NCBI RefSeq assembly: GCF_000413315.1
Contig: NZ_KE340297.1
Location: 1,111,449-1,170,092, forward strand
DNA from: Propionibacterium sp. oral taxon 192 str. F0372
GTDB taxonomy: Bacteria > Actinomycetota > Actinomycetes > Propionibacteriales > Propionibacteriaceae
Reading direction: 5' to 3'
Length of the DNA: 58,644 bases
A program made the position numbers and the translations under genes. The notes beneath the pieces are model-generated. The model saw only the letters and a list, made by a program, of their open reading frames with translations, searched no databases and was not told the DNA's origin. Of the stretch, positions 7,807 to 18,789 are shown piece by piece (positions within the stretch are counted from its first letter, which is position 1; each line of letters begins with the position of its first letter).

Positions 7807-8562
7807 TTACCTCGGGGTTGTGTCGCAGTTTCGTTGCACAACCGTGTCCAGTACCTCATCGATCGGGGAATGAATCACCAAGTCTGCTCCCTTGTCAGCC
7901 GGGGTTTCGGTGAGATTGATGAGTACTAGTCGATGACCCCGGTAGTAACGAATCAACCCGGCCGCCGGGTACACATTGAGCGAGGTGCCACCGACGATGA
8001 GCACATCTGCCTGCTGAATCGCCCGGATTGAGGCATCGATGACCTGCTCGTCAAGCCCCTCCCCGTACAACACGACGTCGGGGCGGACCATCCCACCGCA
8101 ATCGGGACAGACCGGGATGACCGGCTCGTCGGGGATGTCTGCAAGGTCTATCGCGCGACCGCATTGCACGCAGTGGTTGCGCTCCACCGAACCATGCAAC
8201 TCGTGGACGGTTCTTGACCCCGCGGCCTGGTGTAGGCCGTCAATGTTCTGGGTGACGACGGCCGCCAGGTGCCCGGAATCTTCCAATCGTGCCAGGGCAA
8301 GGTGGGCGCGGTTCGGCTTGGCCTCGGGATGCACCAGATGGGTTCGGTGGAAGGTAAAGAACTCGGCTGGTTCCGCGATGAGGCACTCATGGGAAAGCAG
8401 GTACTCAGGTTCCCTCCCGTTGCCGGCAGCGGTGACATACAGTCCCGCCGCGGAACGGAAGTCGGGGATGCCCGATGCCGTGGAAACACCCGCCCCGCCG
8501 AAAAAGACGGCGGAACGGGCGTCGTTCATCCAAGAGGAGAGCAGATCGATCGCTGTGTCCAT
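7807..8562 (-). CDS. cobB: NAD-dependent protein deacylase, sirtuin (Sir2/CobB)
   Basis: 251 residues. Sir2 motifs in order: GAGVSTASGIPDFR (NAD binding), TQNIDGLH, the catalytic His in ELHGS, a zinc ribbon with CVQC and CPDC pairs, then VVLYGE and VGGTSLNVYPAAGL. It removes acyl groups from lysines with NAD consumption, in the cytosol. The ATG at 8562 gives the full N-terminus, though the ribosome site is weak. Monocistronic; convergent with nothing, followed by about 300 bp without a gene before the WhiB promoter region. Confidence 0.9.
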   Translation of the reverse strand: MDTAIDLLSSWMNDARSAVFFGGAGVSTASGIPDFRSAAGLYVTAAGNGREPEYLLSHECLIAEPAEFFTFHRTHLVHPEAKPNRAHLALARLEDSGHLAAVVTQNIDGLHQAAGSRTVHELHGSVERNHCVQCGRAIDLADIPDEPVIPVCPDCGGMVRPDVVLYGEGLDEQVIDASIRAIQQADVLIVGGTSLNVYPAAGLIRYYRGHRLVLINLTETPADKGADLVIHSPIDEVLDTVVQRNCDTTPR

Positions 8563-8620
8563 GGACCGACCCTAGTCCTCGTCATGGTCCTGGGTGGGCA
8601 CCCGGAGTGGATCGTGCGAC

Positions 8621-10078
<1,458 letters not shown>

Positions 10079-10249
10079 TTATGCCAATGGGTTGGGCTGG
10101 TTCGCCCGTCAGAGCCCCCTGCATCCTCAATGCTCGGGTCATTAGGCCCAGGCACTGGGTCCCGCTCACCGGCGCGAGTCAGTCATCCGACTCCCGGAAC
10201 CGCCGGGTATCCCCGCCATCGGGCGTCGTCGCCCGGCGGCTCATCCGAA

Positions 10250-11587
10250 TCAGCTGGTCGCCCCCGGATCGCCGATCAGCCCCTCAATGACGCCCAATCC
10301 CGTGGTGCGGTCGACGATTCTTAGCACAAAAGGATGGTCGACGGTGAACATATCTTTCTCCACCGGACCCGCGGTCTCTTGGATCTCGATCTCGGTAAGC
10401 GCCGCAGCGACCGTGCCTTTCTCGGCCACCATGAGCCGCACCTGCTGGACCGCTTGTCCGATCTGCAGGTCATCGCCGATGTGGGGGAGTGGGGCAGTGA
10501 TGTCAAGACCCATCTCCATCAGCACGGAGGCCATGTCGACGGGGCCAGTGCTCAAGTCGAAGCGTGGCATGGTGAGAGTGATCTCGGTGGAGGGGGCCGA
10601 ATTGAGGGCTGTGGAGGCCGCAGCCCAGCTGCCCTCAGGCAGTTCGCTGGGATCGGTTCCGGCATCGGGAAGGATGATGTCAACGACGAGCCGGGGATCC
10701 TGCGAGTGGGAGGCATAGGGCAGACGGATTGCCCGCCAGCCGTTCGCCTGGGCCTGGGGCACCCACAAGCCTTCGCTCATCATCGGGACCTGCGTCTTCG
10801 TACCGTCGGAGCGGGTGAACTCCTCGTCGGTGGTGGCATCCCCGCTGAACGGGGTTTGCCAGGCGGCGGCCAGCAGTAGCGTATTCTGCAGTACTGCCAC
10901 CGTGTCCTCCTCGACGAGGATGCCAGATTTCTTGATCAGGCCGCCGGTGTGGTGCCGACTCCAGGCATCCAGTACCTTCTTCGCGGATCTGCGGTCGCAG
11001 TGCTCGATGGTGGCCGAATACCAGCGGTTCGCAGCTTCCAGGTAGGGCAGGGTGACCCGGTTCTCGACGAGCAGCAGCACCCGGTTGGCGATGTGCAGCA
11101 TCGGGGTGTCGGGAAGTTTCTCCGGGTCGAAATCCTTGAGTGCTCGCTCGCTGGCCTCCATCTCCTGCAGCGAGGTCATCACCCCTGACCACGTTAGATC
11201 GCGGATCGTGCCGTCGGCTACCGATCCGTCGTCGGCGGCCGTCCCCAGAACCCGGTCGACATCAATGGTTGGCGTCGTGGCCCCGGCGAACAACAGTGCC
11301 AGCCCCAAAGATAGGCCTACCGGGCAGGCCATTGCATTGAGTCCGCCCTCGGCTACTTGGTGGCGCACCATGCGTTCCCCCAGCGCGGCGCAGGCCGTCA
11401 CTGCCGCACTCAGGTCAGGGATTTGCGGCAGTTCGACATTCCTGTGCTCGACCTCTACTTGGTAAGGGATGGCGCGGGCCTCCATGAGGGGTAGGGCGTC
11501 GCAGGCACCCAGGGCACCAGTCAGCGCGGCGAGGGACGGAATGGTCAGCAGGCGGCGGCGTGTCAGTGGTGTCATGTCCGATGCCAT
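10250..11587 (-). CDS. Serpin-family protease inhibitor, lipoprotein
   Basis: 445 residues. The N-terminus has RRRLL followed by a hydrophobic stretch ending in LTGALGAC, a lipobox, so export and membrane anchoring are likely (possibly through Tat). The body is a serpin: TPMLHIANRVLL, FSGDATTDEEF (breach region), the hinge VAEKGTVAAALTEIEIQE before the reactive loop, and the C-terminal DHPFVLRIVDRTTGLGVIEGLIGDP. The hinge has the small residues needed for loop insertion, so it is likely inhibitory. Length is right for a full serpin. Target protease unknown. The true start may be the second ATG 12 bp inside. Confidence 0.85.
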   Translation of the reverse strand: MASDMTPLTRRRLLTIPSLAALTGALGACDALPLMEARAIPYQVEVEHRNVELPQIPDLSAAVTACAALGERMVRHQVAEGGLNAMACPVGLSLGLALLFAGATTPTIDVDRVLGTAADDGSVADGTIRDLTWSGVMTSLQEMEASERALKDFDPEKLPDTPMLHIANRVLLLVENRVTLPYLEAANRWYSATIEHCDRRSAKKVLDAWSRHHTGGLIKKSGILVEEDTVAVLQNTLLLAAAWQTPFSGDATTDEEFTRSDGTKTQVPMMSEGLWVPQAQANGWRAIRLPYASHSQDPRLVVDIILPDAGTDPSELPEGSWAAASTALNSAPSTEITLTMPRFDLSTGPVDMASVLMEMGLDITAPLPHIGDDLQIGQAVQQVRLMVAEKGTVAAALTEIEIQETAGPVEKDMFTVDHPFVLRIVDRTTGLGVIEGLIGDPGATS

Positions 11588-11675
11588 GATTCAACGTTAT
11601 GCATCCGCTGCAATGGCGCAGTCCCCTGTCCCAGAACATCCGGGTGCGTTACGGGGTGCTGGCACCTTCGGCGGA

Positions 11676-12644
11676 TCATAGAGTGAGGATTACCTTTCCG
11701 ATGTTGGAACCAGATGCGAGCAATTCGTGGGCCCGCGCGGCCTCGGTGAGCGGGATTCTGGTCTCGGGGGAGAGCCTGATCACCCCGTCGGTAAGCATCG
11801 GCCACACCCGATGAACGACGGCCTTGGTGATCTCGGCCTTCTGAGCGTCGGGCCGGTAGCGCAGGGAGGTGGCCGATATGGTGCCGCGCTTATTGAGCAG
11901 CTTGGCGATGTTCAACTCTGCCTTAGTGCCCTTCTGCATCCCGATGATCACGAGACGTCCGTCGGCAGCTAGCGCGGAGATGTTTTGGTCCAAGTATTTG
12001 GCCCCGATGATATCCAGGATGACGTCGGCACCGTGGCCGTCAGTTGCCTGCTTGAGCTGGGATACCCAGTCAGAGTCGTAGTTGAATACTAGGTCGGCGC
12101 CCATAGCGCGGCAATGGTCGAGCTTGCTAGCCGATGCGGTGGTGGCCACCCGCGCACCCAGAACCTTGGCGTACTGGATAGCGAAGCTGCCAATGCCCCC
12201 GGCCCCGCCATGCACCAAGAAGGTCTCACCACCTGTCAGATGGGTTAGATCAAGGTTCGACAGCACGGTGGCAGCCACCTCGATAACCCCGGCAGCGCTC
12301 ACTGGATCGATCCCGGCGGGTATTGGCGCCACCTGGCCCGCAGGGGCGACGACGTATTCCGCATAGGCGCCACCGGCCAGCAGGGCGACGACCTGCTGGC
12401 CCACCTCAATGCCCTCGACCCCGTCCCCAAGCGCCTCGACGACGCCGGAGCATTCAAGACCCAGCAACTCGGAGGTTCCGGGGGGCGGCGGGTAATGGCC
12501 GGCGCGCTGCAGCAGGTCGGCCCGGTTCAGCCCGACCGCGATGGTGCGGATCAGCACCTCCCCGGCTCCGGGGGTGGGGGCGGGAATCTCGGCCCAAATC
12601 ATCATCTCCGGGCCGCCGAAATCTTTAAGGGTGATCGCGTGCAT
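11676..12644 (-). CDS. NAD(P)H quinone oxidoreductase, zinc-less MDR family
   Basis: 322 residues from the ATG at 12644. GroES-like N-domain (GPEMMIWAEIPAPTPGAGEVLIRTIAVGLNRAD is the typical opening, given here in outline only), then the Rossmann fold with VHGGAGGIGSFAIQYAK and ADVILDIIGAKY. No structural-zinc Cys cluster, as in QOR/PIG3-type enzymes. Reduces quinones with NADPH in the cytosol. The open frame extends 84 codons upstream across the tRNA-Ser gene and is not believable there. Confidence 0.85.
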   Translation of the reverse strand: MHAITLKDFGGPEMMIWAEIPAPTPGAGEVLIRTIAVGLNRADLLQRAGHYPPPPGTSELLGLECSGVVEALGDGVEGIEVGQQVVALLAGGAYAEYVVAPAGQVAPIPAGIDPVSAAGVIEVAATVLSNLDLTHLTGGETFLVHGGAGGIGSFAIQYAKVLGARVATTASASKLDHCRAMGADLVFNYDSDWVSQLKQATDGHGADVILDIIGAKYLDQNISALAADGRLVIIGMQKGTKAELNIAKLLNKRGTISATSLRYRPDAQKAEITKAVVHRVWPMLTDGVIRLSPETRIPLTEAARAHELLASGSNIGKVILTL

Positions 12645-12761
12645 GATCCCAGCCTGCCATGCTGCGGACATGATGCAGGCCTGTGTGGCTAACTTCGCCA
12701 CCACACCTGCCGGAGAGACAGCCCGTGGGGTCGTGGGTGGGATAACATGGTGCACGCCTCT

Positions 12762-12844
12762 GGCGAGATCGCATAGTGGACTAGTGCAGCCGCCTTGAAA
12801 GCGGCCGAGGGAAACCTCCGTGGGTTCGAATCCCACTCTCGCCG
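12762..12844 (+). tRNA. tRNA-Ser (UGA)
   Basis: Acceptor stem GGCGAGA pairs with TCTCGCC. Anticodon loop CTTGAAA gives anticodon TGA. A long variable arm and T-loop GGTTCGAATCC are present, as expected for a serine tRNA. No CCA is encoded. Confidence 0.93.
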
Positions 12845-12873
12845 CCCTTGCGCCCAATGGGGAAGGAGCCGGG

Positions 12874-13323
12874 ATGATGACGAGTGCACGCACCACTTAC
12901 CATGCTCTGCGTCCCGAGGCTCCCGTGCGGGCTTGGGTGCTGGCTTGCCTCGCCCTGGTGATCGGCGTTGTCGGGCTGGTTCTGGGATGGAACCGGGACC
13001 TGGTGCCCATCTGGATCGCTGGGGCGGCGCTTGTCCTGGCCGGATTGTTCCTGGCCCTTATCGCGCGATCCTTCGTTTCCTCGCGCACGCTGCACGTCAC
13101 CCTCGACAGCGACGGATTTTTGGTGTCGGGCCCCGGATATCGTCGCGAGGGCCAGTGGGCCGATGTCGATTCCGTGCACTCCACCCCCGACGGATCACGC
13201 TTGGTCATCGCCTCCGGGCCGGTCAAACGGGTCTACATCCAAGCCCCGGGCGGTGTCGCCGATGAGCGCATGATGGCCGTCACCAAAGACATCGCCAACC
13301 GTCTACGCGTCTTTCACGGCTAA
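12874..13323 (+). CDS. Membrane protein with two N-terminal helices
   Basis: 149 residues. Two hydrophobic segments (about 21-42 and 48-68) form a helical hairpin, followed by a soluble beta-rich C-terminal domain of about 80 residues that resembles small PH-like domains of unknown-function actinobacterial proteins. ATG at 12874 follows GGAAGGAGCC. It starts 30 bp after tRNA-Ser(UGA) and converges with the LCP gene. No catalytic residues seen; function unknown. Confidence 0.65.
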   Translation: MMTSARTTYHALRPEAPVRAWVLACLALVIGVVGLVLGWNRDLVPIWIAGAALVLAGLFLALIARSFVSSRTLHVTLDSDGFLVSGPGYRREGQWADVDSVHSTPDGSRLVIASGPVKRVYIQAPGGVADERMMAVTKDIANRLRVFHG

Positions 13324-13332
13324 GCCGCTGGT

Positions 13333-15174
13333 TTAACGCCCGGTGTTGGAACGCGGATCGGTGGACGGCGAGGATGGGGTGTAGACCGGAACCGTCGCAG
13401 GCACCAGCACCGTGTCGGAGGGCTCCTCGTGACGGTAGGCGCAGGCATCGGTCACCTGCTCGGCAACCGTCGTCGACTCGGTTTCGCTGGCCCCTGTGGT
13501 GTCGGTGGCTGCGGGCTGAGTCGGTTCCTCGGCTGGTGGTTGCTCGGTGGTTGGTTCTGGAGCCTGCTGGCTGGTTGGTTCTGGGGCGGGAGCTTGGTTC
13601 GATGCGGGAGCCTGCGGAGCCTTCTCGGGGCTCATTGCGGCGATGGCGTCGGAGACCTGCTGATGCATCAACTCGAAATCGGGGGCCGATGCATCGAAAC
13701 CGTTCTGCCCGTGAATGAAAGCGAGCCGCTGGGTGTTATTGCCCTGTTTCACGCGACCGGCAAGATCCACGATCGCCGACAGGTCGTTCTGCGGGATGTC
13801 GGTGGAGACTAGGTTCCCGGCGGCCTTGGCGATGTCCTCGTAGCGGGTGAGCATCTTCGCCGGATCGGCCTGGTGGATCACGGCATTGACCAAGCAGGAC
13901 TGACGGACCATCCGGTCGTAGTCGGTGTTGACAGAGTTACACCTGGAGCGGGCGTACCACATCGCATCAACGCCATTGAGTTTCTGATCCGGTCCCTCAG
14001 GGATCCACCCGTCCTGGCCACAGCCGTACTCGGTGGAACCACCCTTGGCAATGGGGTGGTTGACATTGACGACGACCCCACCCATGGCGTCGATAAGCTG
14101 GACGAGCCCGTCGATATTGACCATCGCGAAATAGTCGACCTTCAGCCCGGTGGTACCCTCGACCGCGTACTTGAGGGCATCGGCGCCGGGGTAGTCGGTG
14201 TTTTGGAACAGCTCTGGATGTTCGATGGGTACGACGTGCCACACCGAGGAGATGAAGGATTCCGCTCCGTCGTCGAAGCCATAGGGGTACACCTTGGCGA
14301 GGTCGCTACCTCGGGGGAACTCCGGGTGCTGAAGCGCACGTGGTAGTTGGGTGATGAGGGTGGCCCCAGTGTGGGTGTCGATGGATGCCAGCATCATCGT
14401 GTCGGTACGGATCCCAAGTTCCTCTTCACGGCCCTCGCCGGAATCTCCACCGAGCAGCAGGATATTGACCCGGTCGATCTTTGCCCAAGGATCAGAACCC
14501 AGGGTCGGGCGGGTCTGTGATTCCTTGTCGTTACGGAAGATCGACCCGGACAACTGTGCGGTCTGGTAGGCATACGCCGAAGCCACCGACATCGGAAGGG
14601 CGATAGCCAAGGCGAGGAAACTGACGAGCCCAGCCCCTGCGGCCCGCTGGCGTTGGGTGATTCGTTTGGGGCGGGAAACCAGATAGGTGCCAAGCATCAT
14701 GGCAATCCACACGCCCATGACCAGCAGTAGGCCAACGGCGATCGCCAGCATGGTTCCGGCGCGCAGCGCAGCACCCGCGGCGGATATTGGGTTGCCGAAG
14801 ACGAAAAAGGCGCCGAGGGCCGCGATAGCGATCAGTACGACGACCATCACCTTGCCCAGCTTGTCCAGCCGGGTGCCGACAAACCCGGTCCCCGGTGCAA
14901 TTGCGGACAGTACGGTGCGCCCCAAGGTGGAGCGGAAGCGCCGGGAACGGTAGTTCTGCCAGGCGGCGCCCAGTTCCTCTGGCGAGGCCGCCGAATCGGG
15001 AATCGAGCCAAAAGCTGCACCGCCGCGGTTTCCGGGGGCCATGGCAGGCGAGCCGGTGAAGTTGCTCGCCGGAGCAGAATGCAACGGGCTTCCCGCGGTG
15101 GGGCGGGAGAGCGCGACGTCATTGTCGTCGAGACAACGACGGGCGTGACGGTATCCGTCGGACGGCGATGACAA
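13333..15174 (-). CDS. LytR-CpsA-Psr (LCP) family cell-wall ligase
   Basis: 613 residues from the TTG at 15174, which has GGAGG 7 nt upstream; an ATG at 15201 would add 9 residues. The N-terminal 90 residues are cytosolic, then about three membrane helices (roughly residues 105-215; many LCP proteins have one). The LCP domain follows: NILLLGGDSG, RTDTMMLASID, ITQLPRAL, MWYARSR and DYDRMVRQ, including the Arg and Asp residues that bind polyprenyl pyrophosphate. The C-terminal 90 residues are Pro/Glu/Thr-rich. It transfers secondary polymers to peptidoglycan outside the cell. Monocistronic. Confidence 0.88.
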   Translation of the reverse strand: MSSPSDGYRHARRCLDDNDVALSRPTAGSPLHSAPASNFTGSPAMAPGNRGGAAFGSIPDSAASPEELGAAWQNYRSRRFRSTLGRTVLSAIAPGTGFVGTRLDKLGKVMVVVLIAIAALGAFFVFGNPISAAGAALRAGTMLAIAVGLLLVMGVWIAMMLGTYLVSRPKRITQRQRAAGAGLVSFLALAIALPMSVASAYAYQTAQLSGSIFRNDKESQTRPTLGSDPWAKIDRVNILLLGGDSGEGREEELGIRTDTMMLASIDTHTGATLITQLPRALQHPEFPRGSDLAKVYPYGFDDGAESFISSVWHVVPIEHPELFQNTDYPGADALKYAVEGTTGLKVDYFAMVNIDGLVQLIDAMGGVVVNVNHPIAKGGSTEYGCGQDGWIPEGPDQKLNGVDAMWYARSRCNSVNTDYDRMVRQSCLVNAVIHQADPAKMLTRYEDIAKAAGNLVSTDIPQNDLSAIVDLAGRVKQGNNTQRLAFIHGQNGFDASAPDFELMHQQVSDAIAAMSPEKAPQAPASNQAPAPEPTSQQAPEPTTEQPPAEEPTQPAATDTTGASETESTTVAEQVTDACAYRHEEPSDTVLVPATVPVYTPSSPSTDPRSNTGR

Positions 15175-15456
15175 GTTTCTTCCTCCCAAAGCCCCATGCA
15201 TGGACGGTCAAACTCTACGTCTTGCAGCGCGATCCCACCTCATCCGGCAGTCGGTTGGTTTCACCCACCAAGCCCCCATCACTCGGTGACTTGGTGGATG
15301 GCCGGGTAATGCTGGACCCCGGTATCGCCGCTTTGTGTGGGTCCAGGAGTAGGCCGGGGAATCCCCGCATGGTGGGTTGACGCTGCTGCTTTGCAGTTGA
15401 CCGTCCCAGCCGATACCCTGAGCGGGTCACTGTGTGCTTCAGCGCGCAGAACGCCT

Positions 15457-15546
15457 GGAGGTGTCGCCTAGTCAGGTCTATGGCGCCCGCCTGCTAAGCG
15501 GGTTTGGGGCTCAACCCCATCGCGGGTTCAAATCCCGCCACCTCCG
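15457..15546 (+). tRNA. tRNA-Ser (GCU)
   Basis: Acceptor stem GGAGGTG/CACCTCC, anticodon loop CTGCTAA with anticodon GCT, a long variable arm (GGGGCTCAACCCC region) and T-loop GGTTCAAATCC. CCA is not encoded. Confidence 0.93.
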
Positions 15547-15760
15547 CCCTTCGGGGCGTGCCGGTCCACTTGGCCGGGTGCTCGCGGTGATGCGCCCTGC
15601 ATCCTTGGCATAGCTTTCCCCCTGGGCCGGTGGATCGGGTTGGCAATGCCATCCTTCGCGAGGGGCTGCCGGGATTCGGTGGGCCAGCCGGTTCGTGGTG
15701 GAAGGTGATTTGGCATCAGCCTGAGCCAGCGCGTAGGATTCTTCCCAGCCTGAAGGCACT

Positions 15761-15833
15761 GCGCTCGTAGCTTAATGGATAGAGCATCTGACTACGGATC
15801 AGAAGGTTGGGGGTTCGAGTCCCTCCGAGCGCG
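15761..15833 (+). tRNA. tRNA-Arg (ACG)
   Basis: Acceptor stem GCGCTCG/CGAGCGC, D-loop TAGCTTAATGGATAGAG, anticodon loop CTACGGA with anticodon ACG, T-loop GGTTCGAGTCC. Anticodon A34 is the substrate of TadA, whose gene is at 26521. Confidence 0.93.
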
Positions 15834-15951
15834 CAAAATCACTGGCGCTACGAAAACATGGGGCCCGGTGTTATTTTTCCATCTGCTGTCACCTCAATTG
15901 TGGCTCGCCACCATTTTGCCGGGGTCGGTGCACAATGCGGTGGCAGGGGCC

Positions 15952-16788
15952 TCAACTATGTCGCAGTGCCTCTGCCCGGCATAACTCAAGGAGCGGCTCC
16001 GCATCCGCATCGCGCCCGGTCATCAGTCTGATCTGGTCAATGGCCTGACCGACGAGCAGATCAAATCCGTCCAGGTGTGGGATGCCGGCTGCGATCGCTG
16101 CGCGGTCAAAGGCCGATGGGTAGTTGTTGTAAACCACCTCGAAGACCGCGTCGCTGAGCCCGACCAGTTGGCTCACCAAGGCATCGGGCAGGGTGGCGGG
16201 GATCGTGGAAACCAGCAGGTCGGCGCGCTCCCATCCGGCGGGTAGGGCGATGGGGCCGGACAGCGGGGCATGGTGGATGGTGACGTTCAGGGCTGCGGCC
16301 AAGCCAGTGAGCGAGGCCCGGGCGCGCTGCTCGTCGCGGGCCAGCACCATTACTTCGTCAAGGCCCAGTTGGGCCGCTGCCCACAGTGCCGACCGGGCCG
16401 TCGCCCCGGCCCCGACCAATGCCAGGTGCTCCAGACAGGTGATGTTCTTCTTGGTGAGGGCGCCTAGTAGGCCGGTGACGTCGGTATTGTGCACCTGATT
16501 CGGTTGGCCGTCGTGGCCGAAGATGATGGTATTGCCTGAGCGCAGCGTGGTTGCGACATCGTCGCACATTCCGTGGGCTAACAGTGCTTGTTTGTTGGGT
16601 GCCGTCACCGACAACCCGATCCACTCATCGCCGAGTCCGGCCAGGAAAGTGTCCAGGGTGCTAGGGGTCACTTCGAAGCGGTCGTAGCTGAACTCGTCGG
16701 CGATGCCCAGCTGCCGGTAGGCAGTGCGGTGCAGCAGGGGGGACATCGAGTGCTCAATGGGCGAGCCGATGACGGCGCAGCGACGCAT
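15952..16788 (-). CDS. aroE: Shikimate dehydrogenase
   Basis: 278 residues, normal length. SPIEHSMSPLLHRTAY holds the shikimate-binding serines. SVTAPNK carries the catalytic Lys (usual form NVTxPxK) and NTDVTG the catalytic Asp. The nucleotide-binding loop reads GAGATARSA, and the end FDLLVGQAIDQIRLMTG is typical. It reduces 3-dehydroshikimate with NADPH in aromatic amino acid synthesis. ATG at 16788 follows GGAGGATCC. It stands alone next to tRNA-Arg. Confidence 0.93.
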   Translation of the reverse strand: MRRCAVIGSPIEHSMSPLLHRTAYRQLGIADEFSYDRFEVTPSTLDTFLAGLGDEWIGLSVTAPNKQALLAHGMCDDVATTLRSGNTIIFGHDGQPNQVHNTDVTGLLGALTKKNITCLEHLALVGAGATARSALWAAAQLGLDEVMVLARDEQRARASLTGLAAALNVTIHHAPLSGPIALPAGWERADLLVSTIPATLPDALVSQLVGLSDAVFEVVYNNYPSAFDRAAIAAGIPHLDGFDLLVGQAIDQIRLMTGRDADAEPLLELCRAEALRHS

Positions 16789-17076
16789 GGATCCTCCATG
16801 GTTGGTGTGCCCACGAGCCTAGACGAGAGCACACATCACGAGCGACCAGGCCTAACACAGTCACGATGGGATGGGATAGCACATGGTGTTGTGGGTTAGA
16901 TGAGGTTGTTGTTCTTGAGTGTGTCGATACCTGTGCCGAATCCGAGTTTTTCGAAGATATCGGTGCTCAACGCCTAGTGGTAGCGTTCCGCTCACATCCG
17001 GGCGCCATCAATCCCACCCGCACTACCGCCTGTGGGACGGGGCGGGTGAACCGGTGATGAGGTAAATATTCGGGAT

Positions 17077-18669
17077 ATGATCAGTGGAAAGTACGGTCGT
17101 CGCGCCTTGCTATTTGGTATCGGGACGACGGCTGGAGCGTTTGTTTTCGGCACTCATGGCCAGAACGACGCCAAGGCCTCTCCTCCATCCTCCACCCCCA
17201 CCGCTTCAGAGCCCCGTTCCTCGGCTCCGGCATCCCAGGCTCCCAGTGGCCCAGTCGCTCACAGCGACCCGTTCCGGCCGGTGTACCACTACACCCCCGC
17301 CAGCGGAAACCTGGCGGATCCCAACGGTTTGATCTTCCACCAGGGTGAATATCACCTGTTCCACCAACAGGACGGCACGTGGGCGCACGCAGTCAGTCCC
17401 GACATGGTGCGCTGGAAGCGGTTGGGCACGGCCCTCGAACACGATGCCCTTGGCTTGGCGATGTCCGGCAGTTGTGTCGACGATGGCGCCAACACTTCCG
17501 GGCTGGTTCCGGGCGGAGGAATGGTGGCAATTTACACATCAACCGAGGGTGGGGAGGCGCAGTCCCTGGCCTACAGCACCGACCGCGGGCGCTCATGGAA
17601 ACGCTATGAGGGAAATCCTGTCATTCCCAACGAGGGTCGCAAGGACTTCCGTGACCCGAAGGTCTTCTGGCACGAGCCGACCAAGTCGTGGGTGATGGTG
17701 GTCTCCCTGGGAGACCGCATCGCCGTGTACCGCTCCGGTGATCTGCGTTCTTGGGCGCACGCCAGCAATTTCGGGGAAGGGAAGGGCTCCCACGCCGCAG
17801 TGTGGGAATGCCCCGACTTGTTCCCCATCGACGACATCTCCACCGGGGAGACCCGTTGGGTGCTGACTATGTCGATCGGCGACAACACCGAGACCCATGG
17901 TTCGACGGCCCAGTACTTCATCGGTGATTTCGATGGCTCCACCTTCTTCCCCGAGGATGACCGGGTCCGTTTCACCGACGCTGGCCAGGACTTCTACGCG
18001 GCCCAGAGTTTCGAGAAGGTCGAGGGACGTCGCATCTGGCTGGGGTGGATGGGCAACTGGGCTTACCCCTACTCGATGCCTACCGAAGGCTGGAAGAACC
18101 AGATGAGCATCCCGCGCGAGTTGACGCTGACCACCCGGGATGGAGTGCGGCTCCTGCTGCAAAAACCTGTGAAGGAAATGGATGGCTTGCGAGGCCGGGC
18201 AACTGGCATTGATGGGCTGTCCGCCACGGACACGACGACCGTGCTGGGCACGGGTCGCGTCGTGGAACTGGATCTGACGTTGGATGTCTCCGGAGCCAGC
18301 GACGCCTGGCTGAGCCTGTGCCGTGGCCAGATCGACGGCGTGTTGCAGGAGGTGCGAGTGGGGGTAATGCCTGCCGAGGGTATCTTCTACCTCGACCGCA
18401 CCAGCGGTGGCCTGGCGACCGTCCCAGGGCGCGACGGTGCGACGGCGCAGTTTGCCCTGCGGCGCGAGGTAGCCCACCGCGTCGTCGACGGCAGAGTGCG
18501 GTTGCACGTCTACGTGGACAACTCCAGCGTTGAGGTTTTCGTCGACGACGGAGCCCCGGTGGGATCGCTACTGGTATTCAATGATCCCCGGGCCCAGGAA
18601 CTCGCTCTGGGGGCCAAGGGCACCGCGACGGTGATCTCCGGGGCGGTGACCCCACTGTTGTCGCGCTAG
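17077..18669 (+). CDS. Exported glycoside hydrolase family 32 (levanase/inulinase/invertase type)
   Basis: 530 residues. A Tat-like signal (GRRALLFGIGTTAGAFVFG) and a Ser/Pro/Thr-rich linker to residue 64 precede the catalytic domain. GH32 motifs: ADPNG with nucleophile Asp81, FRDPKVFW with Asp193, and WECPDLF with acid/base Glu244. The C-terminal part is the GH32 beta-sandwich (VEVFVDDG). It would release fructose from fructans or sucrose outside the cell. Monocistronic with a weak ribosome site; no sugar transporter adjacent, so substrate is not set by context. Confidence 0.88.
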   Translation: MISGKYGRRALLFGIGTTAGAFVFGTHGQNDAKASPPSSTPTASEPRSSAPASQAPSGPVAHSDPFRPVYHYTPASGNLADPNGLIFHQGEYHLFHQQDGTWAHAVSPDMVRWKRLGTALEHDALGLAMSGSCVDDGANTSGLVPGGGMVAIYTSTEGGEAQSLAYSTDRGRSWKRYEGNPVIPNEGRKDFRDPKVFWHEPTKSWVMVVSLGDRIAVYRSGDLRSWAHASNFGEGKGSHAAVWECPDLFPIDDISTGETRWVLTMSIGDNTETHGSTAQYFIGDFDGSTFFPEDDRVRFTDAGQDFYAAQSFEKVEGRRIWLGWMGNWAYPYSMPTEGWKNQMSIPRELTLTTRDGVRLLLQKPVKEMDGLRGRATGIDGLSATDTTTVLGTGRVVELDLTLDVSGASDAWLSLCRGQIDGVLQEVRVGVMPAEGIFYLDRTSGGLATVPGRDGATAQFALRREVAHRVVDGRVRLHVYVDNSSVEVFVDDGAPVGSLLVFNDPRAQELALGAKGTATVISGAVTPLLSR

Positions 18670-18789
18670 TGCCGTTGGATCCCGTCGCTTCTGAGTTGCC
18701 CGTTGCCCTGCCGCAATGGCGCCACAGCTGGGGAATGAGAGTGGCTCCGCGGTTGGAGGATGCCGGAAACCACCGCGGAGCCACCGGCA

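Noticed and set aside
16789-17076. Possible transposase remnant between aroE and the GH32 gene
   Set aside because: No frame, terminal repeat or motif could be confirmed.
17593-18507. 304-codon antisense frame over the GH32 gene
   Set aside because: No protein-like features; the plus strand carries the GH32 catalytic motifs.
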